Shown here: one piece after another, positions 1 through 8,831 of the stretch | How positions within the stretch are numbered: the first letter of the stretch is position 1 | How the letters are laid out: each line of letters starts with the position of its first letter | Assembly (NCBI GenBank): GCA_964627455.1 | Contig: CAZVKC010000038.1 | Coordinates: 1 to 64,000, forward strand | DNA: 64,000 nt | Origin: F-183 sp964627455 | Lineage (GTDB): Bacteria; Acidobacteriota; Terriglobia; Bryobacterales; Bryobacteraceae | Reading direction: 5' to 3' | Made by a program: the position numbers and the translations under genes | The notes under the pieces: generated by a model | Told to the model about the DNA's origin: nothing | Databases searched by the model: none | What the model saw: only the letters and a program-made list of their open reading frames with translations

Positions 1-1
1 A

Positions 2-415
2 CCTCCCCGGACTGGCAACAGGGCCTGGGAAGAGTACCGGCAGGCGCACCCGGACGGCTAGAGTTACTCGGGCTTCTGCTATCACTATCAGCATTGGAAA
101 CGGCAGCAGGATCTGGTGCTGCGCCAGAATCACCGGCCAGGCGAGAAGATGTTCGTCGACTGGGCCGGCGACACGCTGAAGATCTACGACTCGCACACCG
201 GAGCTGGCCGTGCCGGGCGCCAGCAGCTACACCTGCGCCGAAGCCACCCGCACGCAACAGCCGGAGGACTGGATCGCGGCGCCACACGCGGGCGCTGGAG
301 TTCTCTGGAGGGGCGCCGGAACCAGCAATGGGCACTGCACTACTCGGTGGGCGTGCTGCCCGCCCGGCCGTGCCAAGGCCAGTTGGCGCGAGAACGTGGT
401 TTGCGGGCGAAGTGA
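2..415 (+). pseudogene. Degraded IS21-family transposase gene (istA) fragment
   Basis: Translating 26-200 in frame 2 gives WEEYRQAHPDG, an in-frame TAG at 59-61, then SYSGFCYHYQHW and PGEKMFVDWAGDTLKIYD, which match the region around the first catalytic Asp of IS21 IstA transposases. The match then shifts to frame 3 (GASSYTCAEATRTQQPEDWIA from about 213), to frame 1 (HTRALEFSGGAPE at about 283-321), and back to frame 2 (HYSVGVLPARP at about 338-370). The piece between GGxPE and HYxxxVLPARP that IstA proteins normally carry is missing. The gene therefore has a stop, at least two frameshifts and an internal deletion, and cannot encode an active enzyme. No istB or terminal repeat is visible; the left part lies outside the window. 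Confidence 0.85.
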
Positions 416-445
416 TATCATCTAGTGTTTCGATTTGAATTGACC

Positions 446-1339
446 ATGGCTGCCCCAAATCAAACTTCCACCACCACAACCACCTCCTCCTCCCCTACCA
501 GGCGTGGATTCCTGACCAGTGTCGTTGCGGCTGCTGCTGCGGCGCCGCTGCTGTCGCCGGCATCCGCTGCCGCTGCCCAGGGCGGGAGCCCCGGCACGTC
601 GGATCTCAAACTCGGCGTGGCGAGCTATTCGCTGCGGGCGTTTTCCCGCCGTGTGGCGATCGCACACACGAAGCGGATGGGCGTGCAGTACCTCAACATC
701 AAGGACTTTCATTTGCCGATGAACCTCCCTGTCGAGGAACTGAAGAAGGCTCGTGCGGAATTCGACAAGGCGGGACTCACCATCACCGGGGGCGGGACTG
801 TTTCCTTCCTGAACGACGATGAGGCCGAGATTCGCGCGAAGTTCGAGTACGCCAAGAACGGTGGACTGCCGATGATGGTGGCGGCTCCGACGGCCGTGAC
901 GCTGCCGAAGCTCGAGAAGTACGTGAAAGAGTACAACATCAAGATCGCCGTGCATAACCATGGTCCCGAGGATAAGCACTTCCCGAATCCGCAGAGCATC
1001 CTGGGGATGGTGAAGAACATGGATCCGCGAATCGGGTTGTGCTGCGACCTGGGACATGCCGTGCGCACGGGCGTCGATATCGTGGAGACCGTACGGATGT
1101 GCGGGTCGCGGCTGCTCGATATGCACATCAAGGATCTGACGGATTTCACCAAGGCGAGCAGCCAGGTTCCGGTCGGGGAAGGGAAGATGCCGGTCGTGGC
1201 GATCTTCAAGGAACTGAAGCGGATGAACTACCAGGGCGCGGTGATGCTCGAGTACGAGATCGAAGAGGAGAATCCGATCGCCGGGATGCAGCGCAGCTTC
1301 TCTTACATGAGGGGCGTGCTCGCCGGTTTGCACGGCTAG
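446..1339 (+). CDS. Tat-exported sugar phosphate isomerase/epimerase-like TIM-barrel protein
   Basis: This 297-residue protein of the xylose-isomerase-like TIM-barrel superfamily (AP endonuclease 2 fold) probably acts on a sugar or sugar acid outside the cytoplasm. Residues 17-35 form a twin-arginine signal (TRRGFLTSVV then an Ala run). The barrel follows with typical segments: LGVASYSLRAF near the N-terminus, AVHNHGPED (metal-type His), GLCCDLGHAVRTG and LDMHIKDL in the middle, and MLEYEIEEENP near the end. An upstream in-frame ATG at 425 is possible, but the start at 446 places the Tat motif closer to the N-terminus. The gene starts about 30 bp after the istA wreck, so its native promoter may have been altered by that insertion. 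A second Tat TIM-barrel protein lies at 59377. Substrate is unknown. Confidence 0.75.
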   Translation: MAAPNQTSTTTTTSSSPTRRGFLTSVVAAAAAAPLLSPASAAAAQGGSPGTSDLKLGVASYSLRAFSRRVAIAHTKRMGVQYLNIKDFHLPMNLPVEELKKARAEFDKAGLTITGGGTVSFLNDDEAEIRAKFEYAKNGGLPMMVAAPTAVTLPKLEKYVKEYNIKIAVHNHGPEDKHFPNPQSILGMVKNMDPRIGLCCDLGHAVRTGVDIVETVRMCGSRLLDMHIKDLTDFTKASSQVPVGEGKMPVVAIFKELKRMNYQGAVMLEYEIEEENPIAGMQRSFSYMRGVLAGLHG

Positions 1340-1613
1340 GCGGCGACCGGTTACACTCCGAGGCCGTTGCATTATCCACTTGGATCACCGCGTTATCCCG
1401 ATGATTCCATGGAGCCCCCGCGACTGGCGGCAACATGTTGATTCCGGGCTCATTTGCCAATGGAATCCCGCGTGTACAGAGTGAACCAACGGCCATGAGA
1501 AGGACCTTGCCGCAGAGAACGCTCCTGCTTTGCATGAACTTGCTTTCGCCGGCCCATCCGCCGCTTGCTCTGGCAACCGCCGCCATCATCGTGGCGACGG
1601 TGCGGAGGATGGG
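1340..1613 (+). other. Leader region of the phosphatase array with a possible vestigial gene tail
   Basis: No intact gene is seen here. The last 18 bases up to and including the start/stop area of the first phosphatase gene (1600-1617) are identical to the junction between copies 4 and 5 at 8814-8831. Read in the frame of a short ORF ending at 1617, the stretch encodes IIVATVRRMG followed by TGA, resembling the conserved ITVVTVVRRMG tail of the paralogues. It contains the GGAGG ribosome binding site at about 1604-1608. This could be the eroded end of an earlier copy, or simply a shared ribosome-binding segment. Confidence 0.5.
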
Positions 1614-3383
1614 ATGAGATTCCTGCTGCATTTGGCGATGGCCTCGATTTGGGTCCTGAGCGCTGCGGAGACTCAGGTTTATGTCGACCTGTCGGGCGAT
1701 TGGACGCGCTACGAAGATGGCGTTGCAGCGCGGCCGTTCCGGCTCCCCACCACGACGGTTGCCGTGCGCACCAGCGACAAGCCATTCCGGCTCGAGCGAG
1801 CGGTTACGCTGCCGGACACGGGGCTACGCGGTCTCGCGATCCTGATGATGCCGCTGAGCCGGCCTTATGTCATTCGGGTGAATGGCGCGCCGATCGGCGG
1901 CCAGGGAATCCCGGACTCGTGGTTGAGTCCGACACATGAACCCGTCGTCCTGCCCGTGCCCGACGGCCTGCTTCATCCAGGCGACAACCGCATCGAAATC
2001 GAAGTTGGCCGGACTCGCATGTTCTTCCGCGGGCAGGGCCGTTTGCCGGACGGCGGACCGCTGCTGGGGAGCGAGACTGTACTGCGCCCCATCGCGGAAG
2101 GGCGGATCCGCACCCGGCAATTGCGTTTCGTCTACCTGCCCGTCAATTGCGGACTGCAGTTGTTGTTCGCGGCGATCCTGTGGGCGATGAGCCGGGGCAG
2201 CCGGTATCGGGGTCCACTGCGGCTGATGGCGCTGTTCTTTTTTCTGCAGGTCTTGCTGTTCGACGCCGTGCTTACGTTCGAATACTATGCCGGCCTGAGT
2301 CCCGCGATCTGGGATCTTTTGTTGCCGTTCGATTCCTTCTGGGCAGCGGCGCTGTTAACCGAAACCGCATTGGCGCTCGGTGGGGTTTCCTTGCCGCTCG
2401 TCGTTCGCCTCGGCTACTACGTGTTGGTCGCGATCCTGGGCGCGACCGACGGGTACTACAATGCGCCGCGTCTTTGGATCCCGGTTGCCGTGGATGCGTG
2501 GCTGCTCTGGAAGGTCCTCCCCACTCGACGGCCACTGGCCATACGCTATCTGGCATTGTTGCTGGGCTATGGCTTGATTCAAGCCGGCCTGCTGCCGCCG
2601 ATCGAATTGCCGCCGTTATTGACCCTGGGACCACTCTCGATGCACATCGTCCCCGGCTACCGCATTGCGATCGGCCTGCTTTTCATCCTGTTCATGGCGC
2701 GTCAGGCCGCCCAGGATCGCAGCGAGCGCGAGCGCCTCGCGAGTGAACTCGAAGCTGCGCGCGCCATGCAGCAGTTGCTGCTTCCCAAAGCGGAAGCGCC
2801 AGGAGTGGAAGCGGTCTATCAGCCCGCGGCGGAAGTCGGCGGCGACTTCTATTACGTGGAACCCCAAGCCGACGGCGCACTGCTCGTAGTGGTGGGCGAT
2901 GTCAGCGGCAAAGGCCTGAAAGCCGCGATGCTCGTGTCGATGTTGATCGGAGCACTGCGGCGTGATCGCCCGGCGTCGCCCGGCGAGGTGCTGGCGGGGT
3001 TGAACGAGACCCTGGTCGGTTATGCGGGAGGCGGTTTTGTGACGTGCTGTTGCGCGCGGTTTGGGCCGGACGGTTCGGTCGTGGCCGCCAATGCCGGGCA
3101 TCCGCCGCCGTACGTGGATGGCCGCGAAATCGAGGTGGCCGCAGGCCTTCCGCTCGGCGTCGTGAGTGGGGCGGCGTATGAGGAGTCGCGAATGGCGGGC
3201 GAATACGTCACCTTTGTCTCCGACGGCGTCATCGAAGCCGAGAATGCACAACGCGAACTCTTCGGGTTCGAGCGCACGCGGGAGATTTCGACGAAGTCCG
3301 CTGCAGAGATCGCCGAAGCAGCGCGGACCTGGGGCCAGAACGACGACATCACGGTGGTTACGGTTGTGCGGAGGCGGGGATGA
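1614..3383 (+). CDS. Membrane-bound PP2C/SpoIIE-type serine phosphatase, array copy 1
   Basis: A 589-residue RsbU-like phosphatase. Order of parts: signal peptide (residues 1-18), an exported beta-rich sensor domain (about 20-165, ending in a segment with FFRGQGRLPDGG), about seven membrane helices (about 172-365), a short coiled coil (RERLASELEAARAMQQLLLP), then a cytoplasmic PP2C domain. Metal-binding and catalytic motifs are intact: AEVGGDFYYVE, GDVSGKGLKAAM, FVSDGV and QNDDITVVTV. Family members dephosphorylate STAS anti-anti-sigma factors in partner-switching systems; no STAS or anti-sigma gene lies nearby, so the target is unknown. The ATG at 1614 follows GGAGG by 5 bases, and longer in-frame starts lack a site. 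Its stop overlaps the next start (ATGA). It lacks the DDPxWAxPxxDDxxW motif found in the sensor domains of copies 2-5. Confidence 0.88.
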   Translation: MRFLLHLAMASIWVLSAAETQVYVDLSGDWTRYEDGVAARPFRLPTTTVAVRTSDKPFRLERAVTLPDTGLRGLAILMMPLSRPYVIRVNGAPIGGQGIPDSWLSPTHEPVVLPVPDGLLHPGDNRIEIEVGRTRMFFRGQGRLPDGGPLLGSETVLRPIAEGRIRTRQLRFVYLPVNCGLQLLFAAILWAMSRGSRYRGPLRLMALFFFLQVLLFDAVLTFEYYAGLSPAIWDLLLPFDSFWAAALLTETALALGGVSLPLVVRLGYYVLVAILGATDGYYNAPRLWIPVAVDAWLLWKVLPTRRPLAIRYLALLLGYGLIQAGLLPPIELPPLLTLGPLSMHIVPGYRIAIGLLFILFMARQAAQDRSERERLASELEAARAMQQLLLPKAEAPGVEAVYQPAAEVGGDFYYVEPQADGALLVVVGDVSGKGLKAAMLVSMLIGALRRDRPASPGEVLAGLNETLVGYAGGGFVTCCCARFGPDGSVVAANAGHPPPYVDGREIEVAAGLPLGVVSGAAYEESRMAGEYVTFVSDGVIEAENAQRELFGFERTREISTKSAAEIAEAARTWGQNDDITVVTVVRRRG

Positions 3384-5248
3384 AGCGATTGTGGCTTGCC
3401 TTGGCGTTCGCGCTGCTGCTGCCGGCGCAGGAGATCACAACCGGAATCCTCGGCGGCGTCGCTCCTCTGGACGGCGTCTGGAAGCAGCAGACCGGCGATG
3501 ATCCGGCATGGGCAAGCCCGGCTTACGACGATTCGGCATGGACCAGCGTCACCATGCCGGAACCGGTTACGCGAGGTCCGCGCGGCATCACCTGGTATCG
3601 AGTGCGGATCCGGCTGGCCGAACCGCTGCCGGACCAGCCGGTATTCGTCCTGATCGGACCGCGGTTCCCCGCCTATGAACTCTATGCCAACGGAGAGCGG
3701 ATCGGCAATTTCGGCGGGCCGCTGGAATCCTGGGGATCCCAACGTTACGCGCAACCTGCCCATTTCCGGCTCCCGCGCGCGAGGTCCATCCTGCTTGCGA
3801 TACGCGCTGCCGACTGGCATCTGCCCATGGGCTCTCAATCGGCGCCGGCGGCGGCCGGCCGGTCGTTCGTAGGGACCGAAGCCGAGATCGCGAATCAGGA
3901 GTCCGCCTGGCGCCTGCAACGATACCAGCGCAATGAACCCATCCGGCTGGTCTGCCTGATGTTGCTCGGCGCCGCCGGCTACTTCGCGGCGCTGGCCTTG
4001 TGGCGGCGGCGGAACTACGAGTACCTGCTGATCGGCCTTTTCGTGGGCGCCAACTCCTTCTTTCGCCTGCTGCAAGCCGCGCCGGAATGGCTCGGCAGCC
4101 CGAATCGCCTGACCGCCAGTTATGCCGCTGCTTTGCTGTCTCTCTCCGAGTATCCCTGGCTGATTCTGTTGGTTTGCATCCTGCTGGGCGCCCGGCCGAA
4201 CTGGCGGACGTGGACGTTCTGCGCGCTCGGGATGCCGGCCGTTGTCACGATGTTCCCTCCTGTCGCGGTCCACGCCGATGCTCTGTCACCCGGGATCCTC
4301 ACCGCACTGGTGGTGATCGCGACCGCTTCCGAGGGGCTCATCTATTTCGATTTGGCCCGCCGGGCGCCGCCACATGAGGAATCGCACTGGCCGACGCACC
4401 TTGCCGTGGGCGTGTTCATCGGGTCGAACGTTGTCTTCTACGCGCTGCAGCTTTCCGGCGGCATATTGGGCGGCGACATGATGAGCGCAACCGAGATTGC
4501 ACTGCGCTCCGCGATCCTGATCTTCGTCTTCGCAATGGGCATCATTCTCAGCCAGCGATCGGCCCGAGCGGATCGACAGCAAGGCCGTTTGCGCCAGGAA
4601 CTGGCTGCGGCGGGAGAAGTCCAGCGGCTGTTGCTGTCGGGAGAGCCCGAGGCAACGGGCGGATTCACTGTGTCGCCGGTGTATCTGCCGGCTGCCGAAG
4701 TAGGTGGCGATTTCTTCCATGTCCGCGCCCTGCCGCACGGGGAACTGATGGTTCTCGTAGGCGACGTCAGCGGCAAGGGGATGCGGGCGGCGCTGCTGGT
4801 GTCGGCCGTCATCGGCGTGCTTCGCCGCGAAACATCGTCCTCGCCGGGAGAAGTGATGGCTGCTTTGAACCGGGCGATCCACGGCCAGACCGGTGGTGGA
4901 TTCATCACCTGCTGCTGCGCGCGGTTTGCGGCCGATGGCTCGGTGACGCTTGCCAATGCCGGGCATCCGGCGCCGTACTGCGATGGCGTGGAGGTGGACG
5001 CGCCGGCGGGGTTGCCTCTGGGAGTGCTTGCCGGGTCCGAGTATGAAGAGTTTGTCTTTGCGGGTGGAGACTGGGCGTTCGTAACTGACGGAGTGGTGGA
5101 AGCAGCAAACTCGACCGGCGAGTTGTTCGGGTTTGAACGGACACGCGAGATCTCCACGAAGCCGGCTGCCGAAATCGCCGAAGCCGCCCGAGCCTGGGGA
5201 CAAACCGACGACATTACGGTGGTCACGGTCAGGAGAGCAATCGCGTGA
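3380..5248 (+). CDS. Membrane-bound PP2C/SpoIIE-type serine phosphatase, array copy 2
   Basis: A 622-residue paralogue of copy 1 with the same plan. After a signal peptide (MKRLWLALAFALLLPAQ) comes a galactose-binding-like beta-sandwich carrying GDDPAWASPAYDDSAW, the hallmark of jelly-roll sensor or carbohydrate-binding folds. About seven membrane helices follow (roughly residues 190-390), then a coiled-coil linker (RQQGRLRQELAAAGEVQRLLL) and the PP2C domain with AEVGGDFFHV, GDVSGKGMRAALLVS, GGGFITCCCARF, NAGHPAPY, FVTDGVVEAAN and TDDITVVTV. The start overlaps copy 1 by ATGA, and the GGAGG of its ribosome binding site lies inside the last codons of copy 1 (VRR). Translational coupling along the array is likely. 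The extracellular ligand is unknown. Confidence 0.88.
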   Translation: MKRLWLALAFALLLPAQEITTGILGGVAPLDGVWKQQTGDDPAWASPAYDDSAWTSVTMPEPVTRGPRGITWYRVRIRLAEPLPDQPVFVLIGPRFPAYELYANGERIGNFGGPLESWGSQRYAQPAHFRLPRARSILLAIRAADWHLPMGSQSAPAAAGRSFVGTEAEIANQESAWRLQRYQRNEPIRLVCLMLLGAAGYFAALALWRRRNYEYLLIGLFVGANSFFRLLQAAPEWLGSPNRLTASYAAALLSLSEYPWLILLVCILLGARPNWRTWTFCALGMPAVVTMFPPVAVHADALSPGILTALVVIATASEGLIYFDLARRAPPHEESHWPTHLAVGVFIGSNVVFYALQLSGGILGGDMMSATEIALRSAILIFVFAMGIILSQRSARADRQQGRLRQELAAAGEVQRLLLSGEPEATGGFTVSPVYLPAAEVGGDFFHVRALPHGELMVLVGDVSGKGMRAALLVSAVIGVLRRETSSSPGEVMAALNRAIHGQTGGGFITCCCARFAADGSVTLANAGHPAPYCDGVEVDAPAGLPLGVLAGSEYEEFVFAGGDWAFVTDGVVEAANSTGELFGFERTREISTKPAAEIAEAARAWGQTDDITVVTVRRAIA

Positions 5249-6996
5249 GACGCTTGCTGCCGTTGCTTTTCGTTGCTGTCGTTGGCCTCGCGCAGACGCC
5301 TCTCACCGGCTGGCGTCAGCACTCCGGAGATGATCCGAGTTATGCAGCCCCTTCCTTCGATGACGCCTCCTGGCGGACGGTTCCCACTCTCGCGCACCAG
5401 AGTTCCGGCATTATCTGGCACCGGTTGCGGCTGGAGAATCCGAATCCGGGATCGCACCTGGTGATCGGATCTTTCGCTTCTGCCTATGAAGTCTGGATCG
5501 ACGGGAAACTGGCCGGCCGCTTTGGCGAGTTCTCCGTGACAGGCTGGCGCGTCCCCCGTCCGATGGTGTTCCGTCTTCCGCCCGAGGTGCGGACGATTGC
5601 TGTTCGATCGGGAATGGGTTATGGCGAGGGTCCGGCCGCCGAGGCATGGATCGGATCGCAAGCGTTCGCCGAAGCAAAGGCCGCCTCCGAGGAACTGGGC
5701 CGATGGCAGGCGCTGCTCTCGATGCACTTTCTGTGTGCCGCACTGCTCGTTGGATCGTTATTCTTCCTCGGGACGCCGTTGTATGGACGTTCCGGCCCGG
5801 AATACTTCTGGTGTGGCCTGTATCTGCTGTTCGGCGCGGGCAATCGCGTGGTCCTCTATTTTCCGGAGTACCTCGGAATCGAGACGCAGTTTGCTGTACA
5901 CGCCGCGCTCTTTCTCGTTGCTACGCCACAAACCACGATTCTATGGAGCCGCTTCTGCCTGACCCTGCTGGGCGGCCGCCTGGGTTGGCCATCGTGGCTC
6001 TGCATTGCCGTGACCTGGATGGTGTTCGGCGGCGCTCTGGTGACGGGCCTACATCCCTCGCTGGTCGGCGCTTCCTACGTGATGACGAATCTCGTGGAAG
6101 TAATCGCCTTCGCCGATATCGTCCGGTCGAACCGGTGGCGCGTGCTGCCGGAACTGCGCACGCTGACCCTCATGATTGGGATCTTCATGGCGACGAGCGT
6201 TTCGTTTGGCGTCCTGACCGGGTTGGGACTGACGGCGCTGCCCACGATGAGCCTGGTGAATCTCGCGCTGCGCTTTCCGATCCTGCTGTTCATGTTCGCG
6301 ATGGGGATCCTCTTGAGCCAGCGCTCGGCGCGCCTCGAACGGGAACAGATCCGTTTGCAGCACGAGCTGGCGGCGGCCGGAGAGATGCAAACCCTGCTGT
6401 GGCCGCCCAGGATCCCAGGCATCGAACCCGTTTATCTCCCCGCCGCAGAGGTGGGCGGCGACTTTTATCAGGCGATGGAGCATGCCGACGGCTCTCGACT
6501 CCTGCTGGTGGGAGACGTGAGCGGCAAAGGCTTGCGTGCCGCGATGCTGGTCTCGGTCGCGATCGGCATCCTCCGCCGTGAGCCTTCCTCTTCACCGGCC
6601 GCCATCCTGCGCGCGTTGAATGATGGACTCGCAGGTCACACCGGCGGCGGATTCGTGACGTGCTGCTGCGCGCGTTTTGCCGCCGATGGTTCGGTGACGA
6701 TCGCCAATGCAGGCCACCCGTCGCCGTATCGCGATGGTGTCGAAGTGGATGTACCCGCGGGCTTGCCGCTGGGAGTACTTGCGGGTTCCGAGTATGAGGA
6801 GGTTGTCTTCGCAGGCGGAGATTGGGCATTCGTGACGGATGGGGTGGTGGAAGCTGCGAACGCGAAGGGCGAGTTGTTTGGCTTTGAACGGACGCGGGAG
6901 ATTTCGGGGAGGTCCGCGGCGGAGATTGCGGAAGCCGCGCGCGCCTGGGGCCAGAATGACGACATCACAGTGGTCACCGTGCGGAGGCAGGCATGA
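5245..6996 (+). CDS. Membrane-bound PP2C/SpoIIE-type serine phosphatase, array copy 3
   Basis: A 583-residue paralogue starting with GTG (GTGA overlap with copy 2) after a CAGGAG site inside copy 2's last codons. The N-terminus is a short signal peptide (RRLLPLLFVAVVGLAQ). The sensor domain has GDDPSYAAPSFDDASW. Seven hydrophobic helices (about 155-355) and the linker QIRLQHELAAAGEMQTLL lead into a complete PP2C domain: AEVGGDFYQAME, GDVSGKGLRAAMLVS, GGGFVTCCCARF, NAGHPSPY, FVTDGVVEAANAKGELFGF, QNDDITVVTV. It is most like copy 2 in the catalytic part (shared AGSEYEEFVF/VVF and GGDWAFVTDGVVEAAN segments), suggesting that these two diverged last or exchanged sequence. Confidence 0.88.
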   Translation: MRRLLPLLFVAVVGLAQTPLTGWRQHSGDDPSYAAPSFDDASWRTVPTLAHQSSGIIWHRLRLENPNPGSHLVIGSFASAYEVWIDGKLAGRFGEFSVTGWRVPRPMVFRLPPEVRTIAVRSGMGYGEGPAAEAWIGSQAFAEAKAASEELGRWQALLSMHFLCAALLVGSLFFLGTPLYGRSGPEYFWCGLYLLFGAGNRVVLYFPEYLGIETQFAVHAALFLVATPQTTILWSRFCLTLLGGRLGWPSWLCIAVTWMVFGGALVTGLHPSLVGASYVMTNLVEVIAFADIVRSNRWRVLPELRTLTLMIGIFMATSVSFGVLTGLGLTALPTMSLVNLALRFPILLFMFAMGILLSQRSARLEREQIRLQHELAAAGEMQTLLWPPRIPGIEPVYLPAAEVGGDFYQAMEHADGSRLLLVGDVSGKGLRAAMLVSVAIGILRREPSSSPAAILRALNDGLAGHTGGGFVTCCCARFAADGSVTIANAGHPSPYRDGVEVDVPAGLPLGVLAGSEYEEVVFAGGDWAFVTDGVVEAANAKGELFGFERTREISGRSAAEIAEAARAWGQNDDITVVTVRRQA

Positions 6997-8831
6997 TCCG
7001 GTCGATCGCGATCAGCGCAATTCTGGTCATGCAGCCGCTGGCGGCGCAGATCGTGAAAGCAGACCATTGCGTCCATCAGTCCGGTGACAATCCGGATTGG
7101 GCTCGCCCCGGCTTCGACGACCGTCAATGGAGCAGCCAGTTCCCTGCCATTGGCAGCCCCTACGTCTGGACGCGCTATACGCTTGATCTGAAATCCCTGC
7201 CGCGCACCGGCCCGATCGAGATCGGGGTCGATTCGCTGGTTCCCTGGGAACTGTTCGTCGATGGCGAACCCGCCGGATCGTTCGGCGACATCCACAGCGG
7301 CTTTGCATCGACCATGAGCCAGCAACACAGGCCACTGCCCGCCGCCGCGGTGGGCCACGAAACCCTGGTCGTGGCGTTGCGCCTGCTTCCGGGACGCACG
7401 AGGAGATCTCCAAATCCGCCGGCCGTTACGGCTGGAGTCCGAGACTCTCTCCTCCTCGACTACTCGGAACGGGTTGCGGCCTCCTGGAGGCAGCAATGGC
7501 CCTCCCGGCTGGGAGATACCTGCAACATCGTCATCGGAATCGCTCTGCTCTTCCTGTTCATGTTTTCGGGCGGTGCGGGCCAGCAGCAGCGGGAACTTCT
7601 TTGGATCGGCCTGTTAAGCCTCTTTTATGGCATCGAGGGCTTACAGGTTTCTTCCTCGACTCTGCTCGATTATCCGTATGGGATTTTTCTTCTTTTGAAT
7701 CGGTTGGCGGACGCGGTTACGACGTGGGCGGGGCCGAGAATCTTTTTTTCGCTTGTGGGCCGGCCGCTACCCCCTTTCTTCCTGCTGATCACAGCCGCCA
7801 CGATCGCCATGGATCTCGGCATGACCACGATGATCCTGTTGGCTCCCCTGGATGTCGCGCAGAGCGTCGCCGCATGGGATCTGTCTCAAATCATTGCCTT
7901 GATGGCGGCGCCCTGGTGTCTGGCTCCGCTCGTGGCGTTCTGGCCTCTTCGTCAGATTCCGAATCAGCTTCGCTTGTTCTGTGGCTTGAGCCTTGTGTGG
8001 TCCGTTGGGAATCTGGCGATCGTGGCGCCCCAATTGCCAATTCTTCGGGAAGTGGATGGGTTCCGCGTCGCGGGATCCAATTTCTACGGAATCTCGGCCA
8101 TTCCCGTGCTCCTCGGCATGGTCGTCGTCATTGCACAGCGCCACAGGCAGGTCGCGTTAGAGCGCGCCGAACTGCAGGGCGAGATGAAATCCGCGCAGGA
8201 GGTACAGCGGTTGCTCACCTCTTCGACTGTCGACGCAGCGCCGTGGGCCGCGGTCGAGGTAGCGTATCTTCCTGCAAAAGAAGTCGGAGGCGACTTCTAC
8301 TTCTGCCGCCAGACCACAGAGGGACAGTTGATCGCAGTGGGTGACGTCAGCGGCAAAGGACTCCGCGCCGCCATGCTTGCCTCCGTGGCGCTGGGAGCAC
8401 TTCGGCATTCGGAGACAAGTTCGCCGGGCCGTTTGCTTCAAGGCCTAAACCGCTCGCTTCAAGGCCAGACCGGTGGTGGCTTCGTCACCTGCTGCGCCGC
8501 CTTGCTGCGGAACGACGGCCGGCTGGTCGTCGCCAACGCCGGACATCCGCCGCCGTATGTGGGAGGACGCGAGTTTGCCGTGGAATCCGGCCTACCGTTG
8601 GGCATCGTGGCGGATGGCGCCTACGGGGAGACGTCGAGTATTGGCGAGGAGAGCATCACCCTGGTTTCAGACGGCGTGGTGGAGGCGGAGAACGCGCAAC
8701 GCGAGTTGTTTGGCTTCGATCGCACGCGCGAGATCTCGATGAAGTCCGCCAGTGAAATCGCGGAGGCTGCTCGCGCCTGGGGCCAGAACGACGACATCAC
8801 CGTGGTCACCGTTGTGCGGAGGATGGGATGA
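6993..8831 (+). CDS. Membrane-bound PP2C/SpoIIE-type serine phosphatase, array copy 4
   Basis: A 612-residue paralogue with ATGA overlap to copy 3 and a GGAGG site within copy 3's C-terminal codons. The sensor domain carries GDNPDWARPGFDDRQW. Membrane helices run from about residue 175 to 385, followed by a charged linker (LERAELQGEMKSAQEVQRLL) and the PP2C domain: KEVGGDFYFCRQ, GDVSGKGLRAAMLAS, GGGFVTCCAALL, NAGHPPPYVGG, LVSDGVVEAENAQRELFGF, QNDDITVVTVVRRMG. The tail from VEAENAQRELFGF onward is nearly the same as in copy 1, although the sensor and membrane parts are quite different. That pattern suggests exchange between copies at the 3' end. Catalytic residues appear complete. Confidence 0.88.
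   Translation: MIRSIAISAILVMQPLAAQIVKADHCVHQSGDNPDWARPGFDDRQWSSQFPAIGSPYVWTRYTLDLKSLPRTGPIEIGVDSLVPWELFVDGEPAGSFGDIHSGFASTMSQQHRPLPAAAVGHETLVVALRLLPGRTRRSPNPPAVTAGVRDSLLLDYSERVAASWRQQWPSRLGDTCNIVIGIALLFLFMFSGGAGQQQRELLWIGLLSLFYGIEGLQVSSSTLLDYPYGIFLLLNRLADAVTTWAGPRIFFSLVGRPLPPFFLLITAATIAMDLGMTTMILLAPLDVAQSVAAWDLSQIIALMAAPWCLAPLVAFWPLRQIPNQLRLFCGLSLVWSVGNLAIVAPQLPILREVDGFRVAGSNFYGISAIPVLLGMVVVIAQRHRQVALERAELQGEMKSAQEVQRLLTSSTVDAAPWAAVEVAYLPAKEVGGDFYFCRQTTEGQLIAVGDVSGKGLRAAMLASVALGALRHSETSSPGRLLQGLNRSLQGQTGGGFVTCCAALLRNDGRLVVANAGHPPPYVGGREFAVESGLPLGIVADGAYGETSSIGEESITLVSDGVVEAENAQRELFGFDRTREISMKSASEIAEAARAWGQNDDITVVTVVRRMG

Noticed and set aside
1435..1617. 60-residue ORF ahead of the phosphatase array as a real gene
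   Set aside because: Only its last ten residues resemble a known sequence (the phosphatase tail), and there is no ribosome site. Better treated as a possible vestige.
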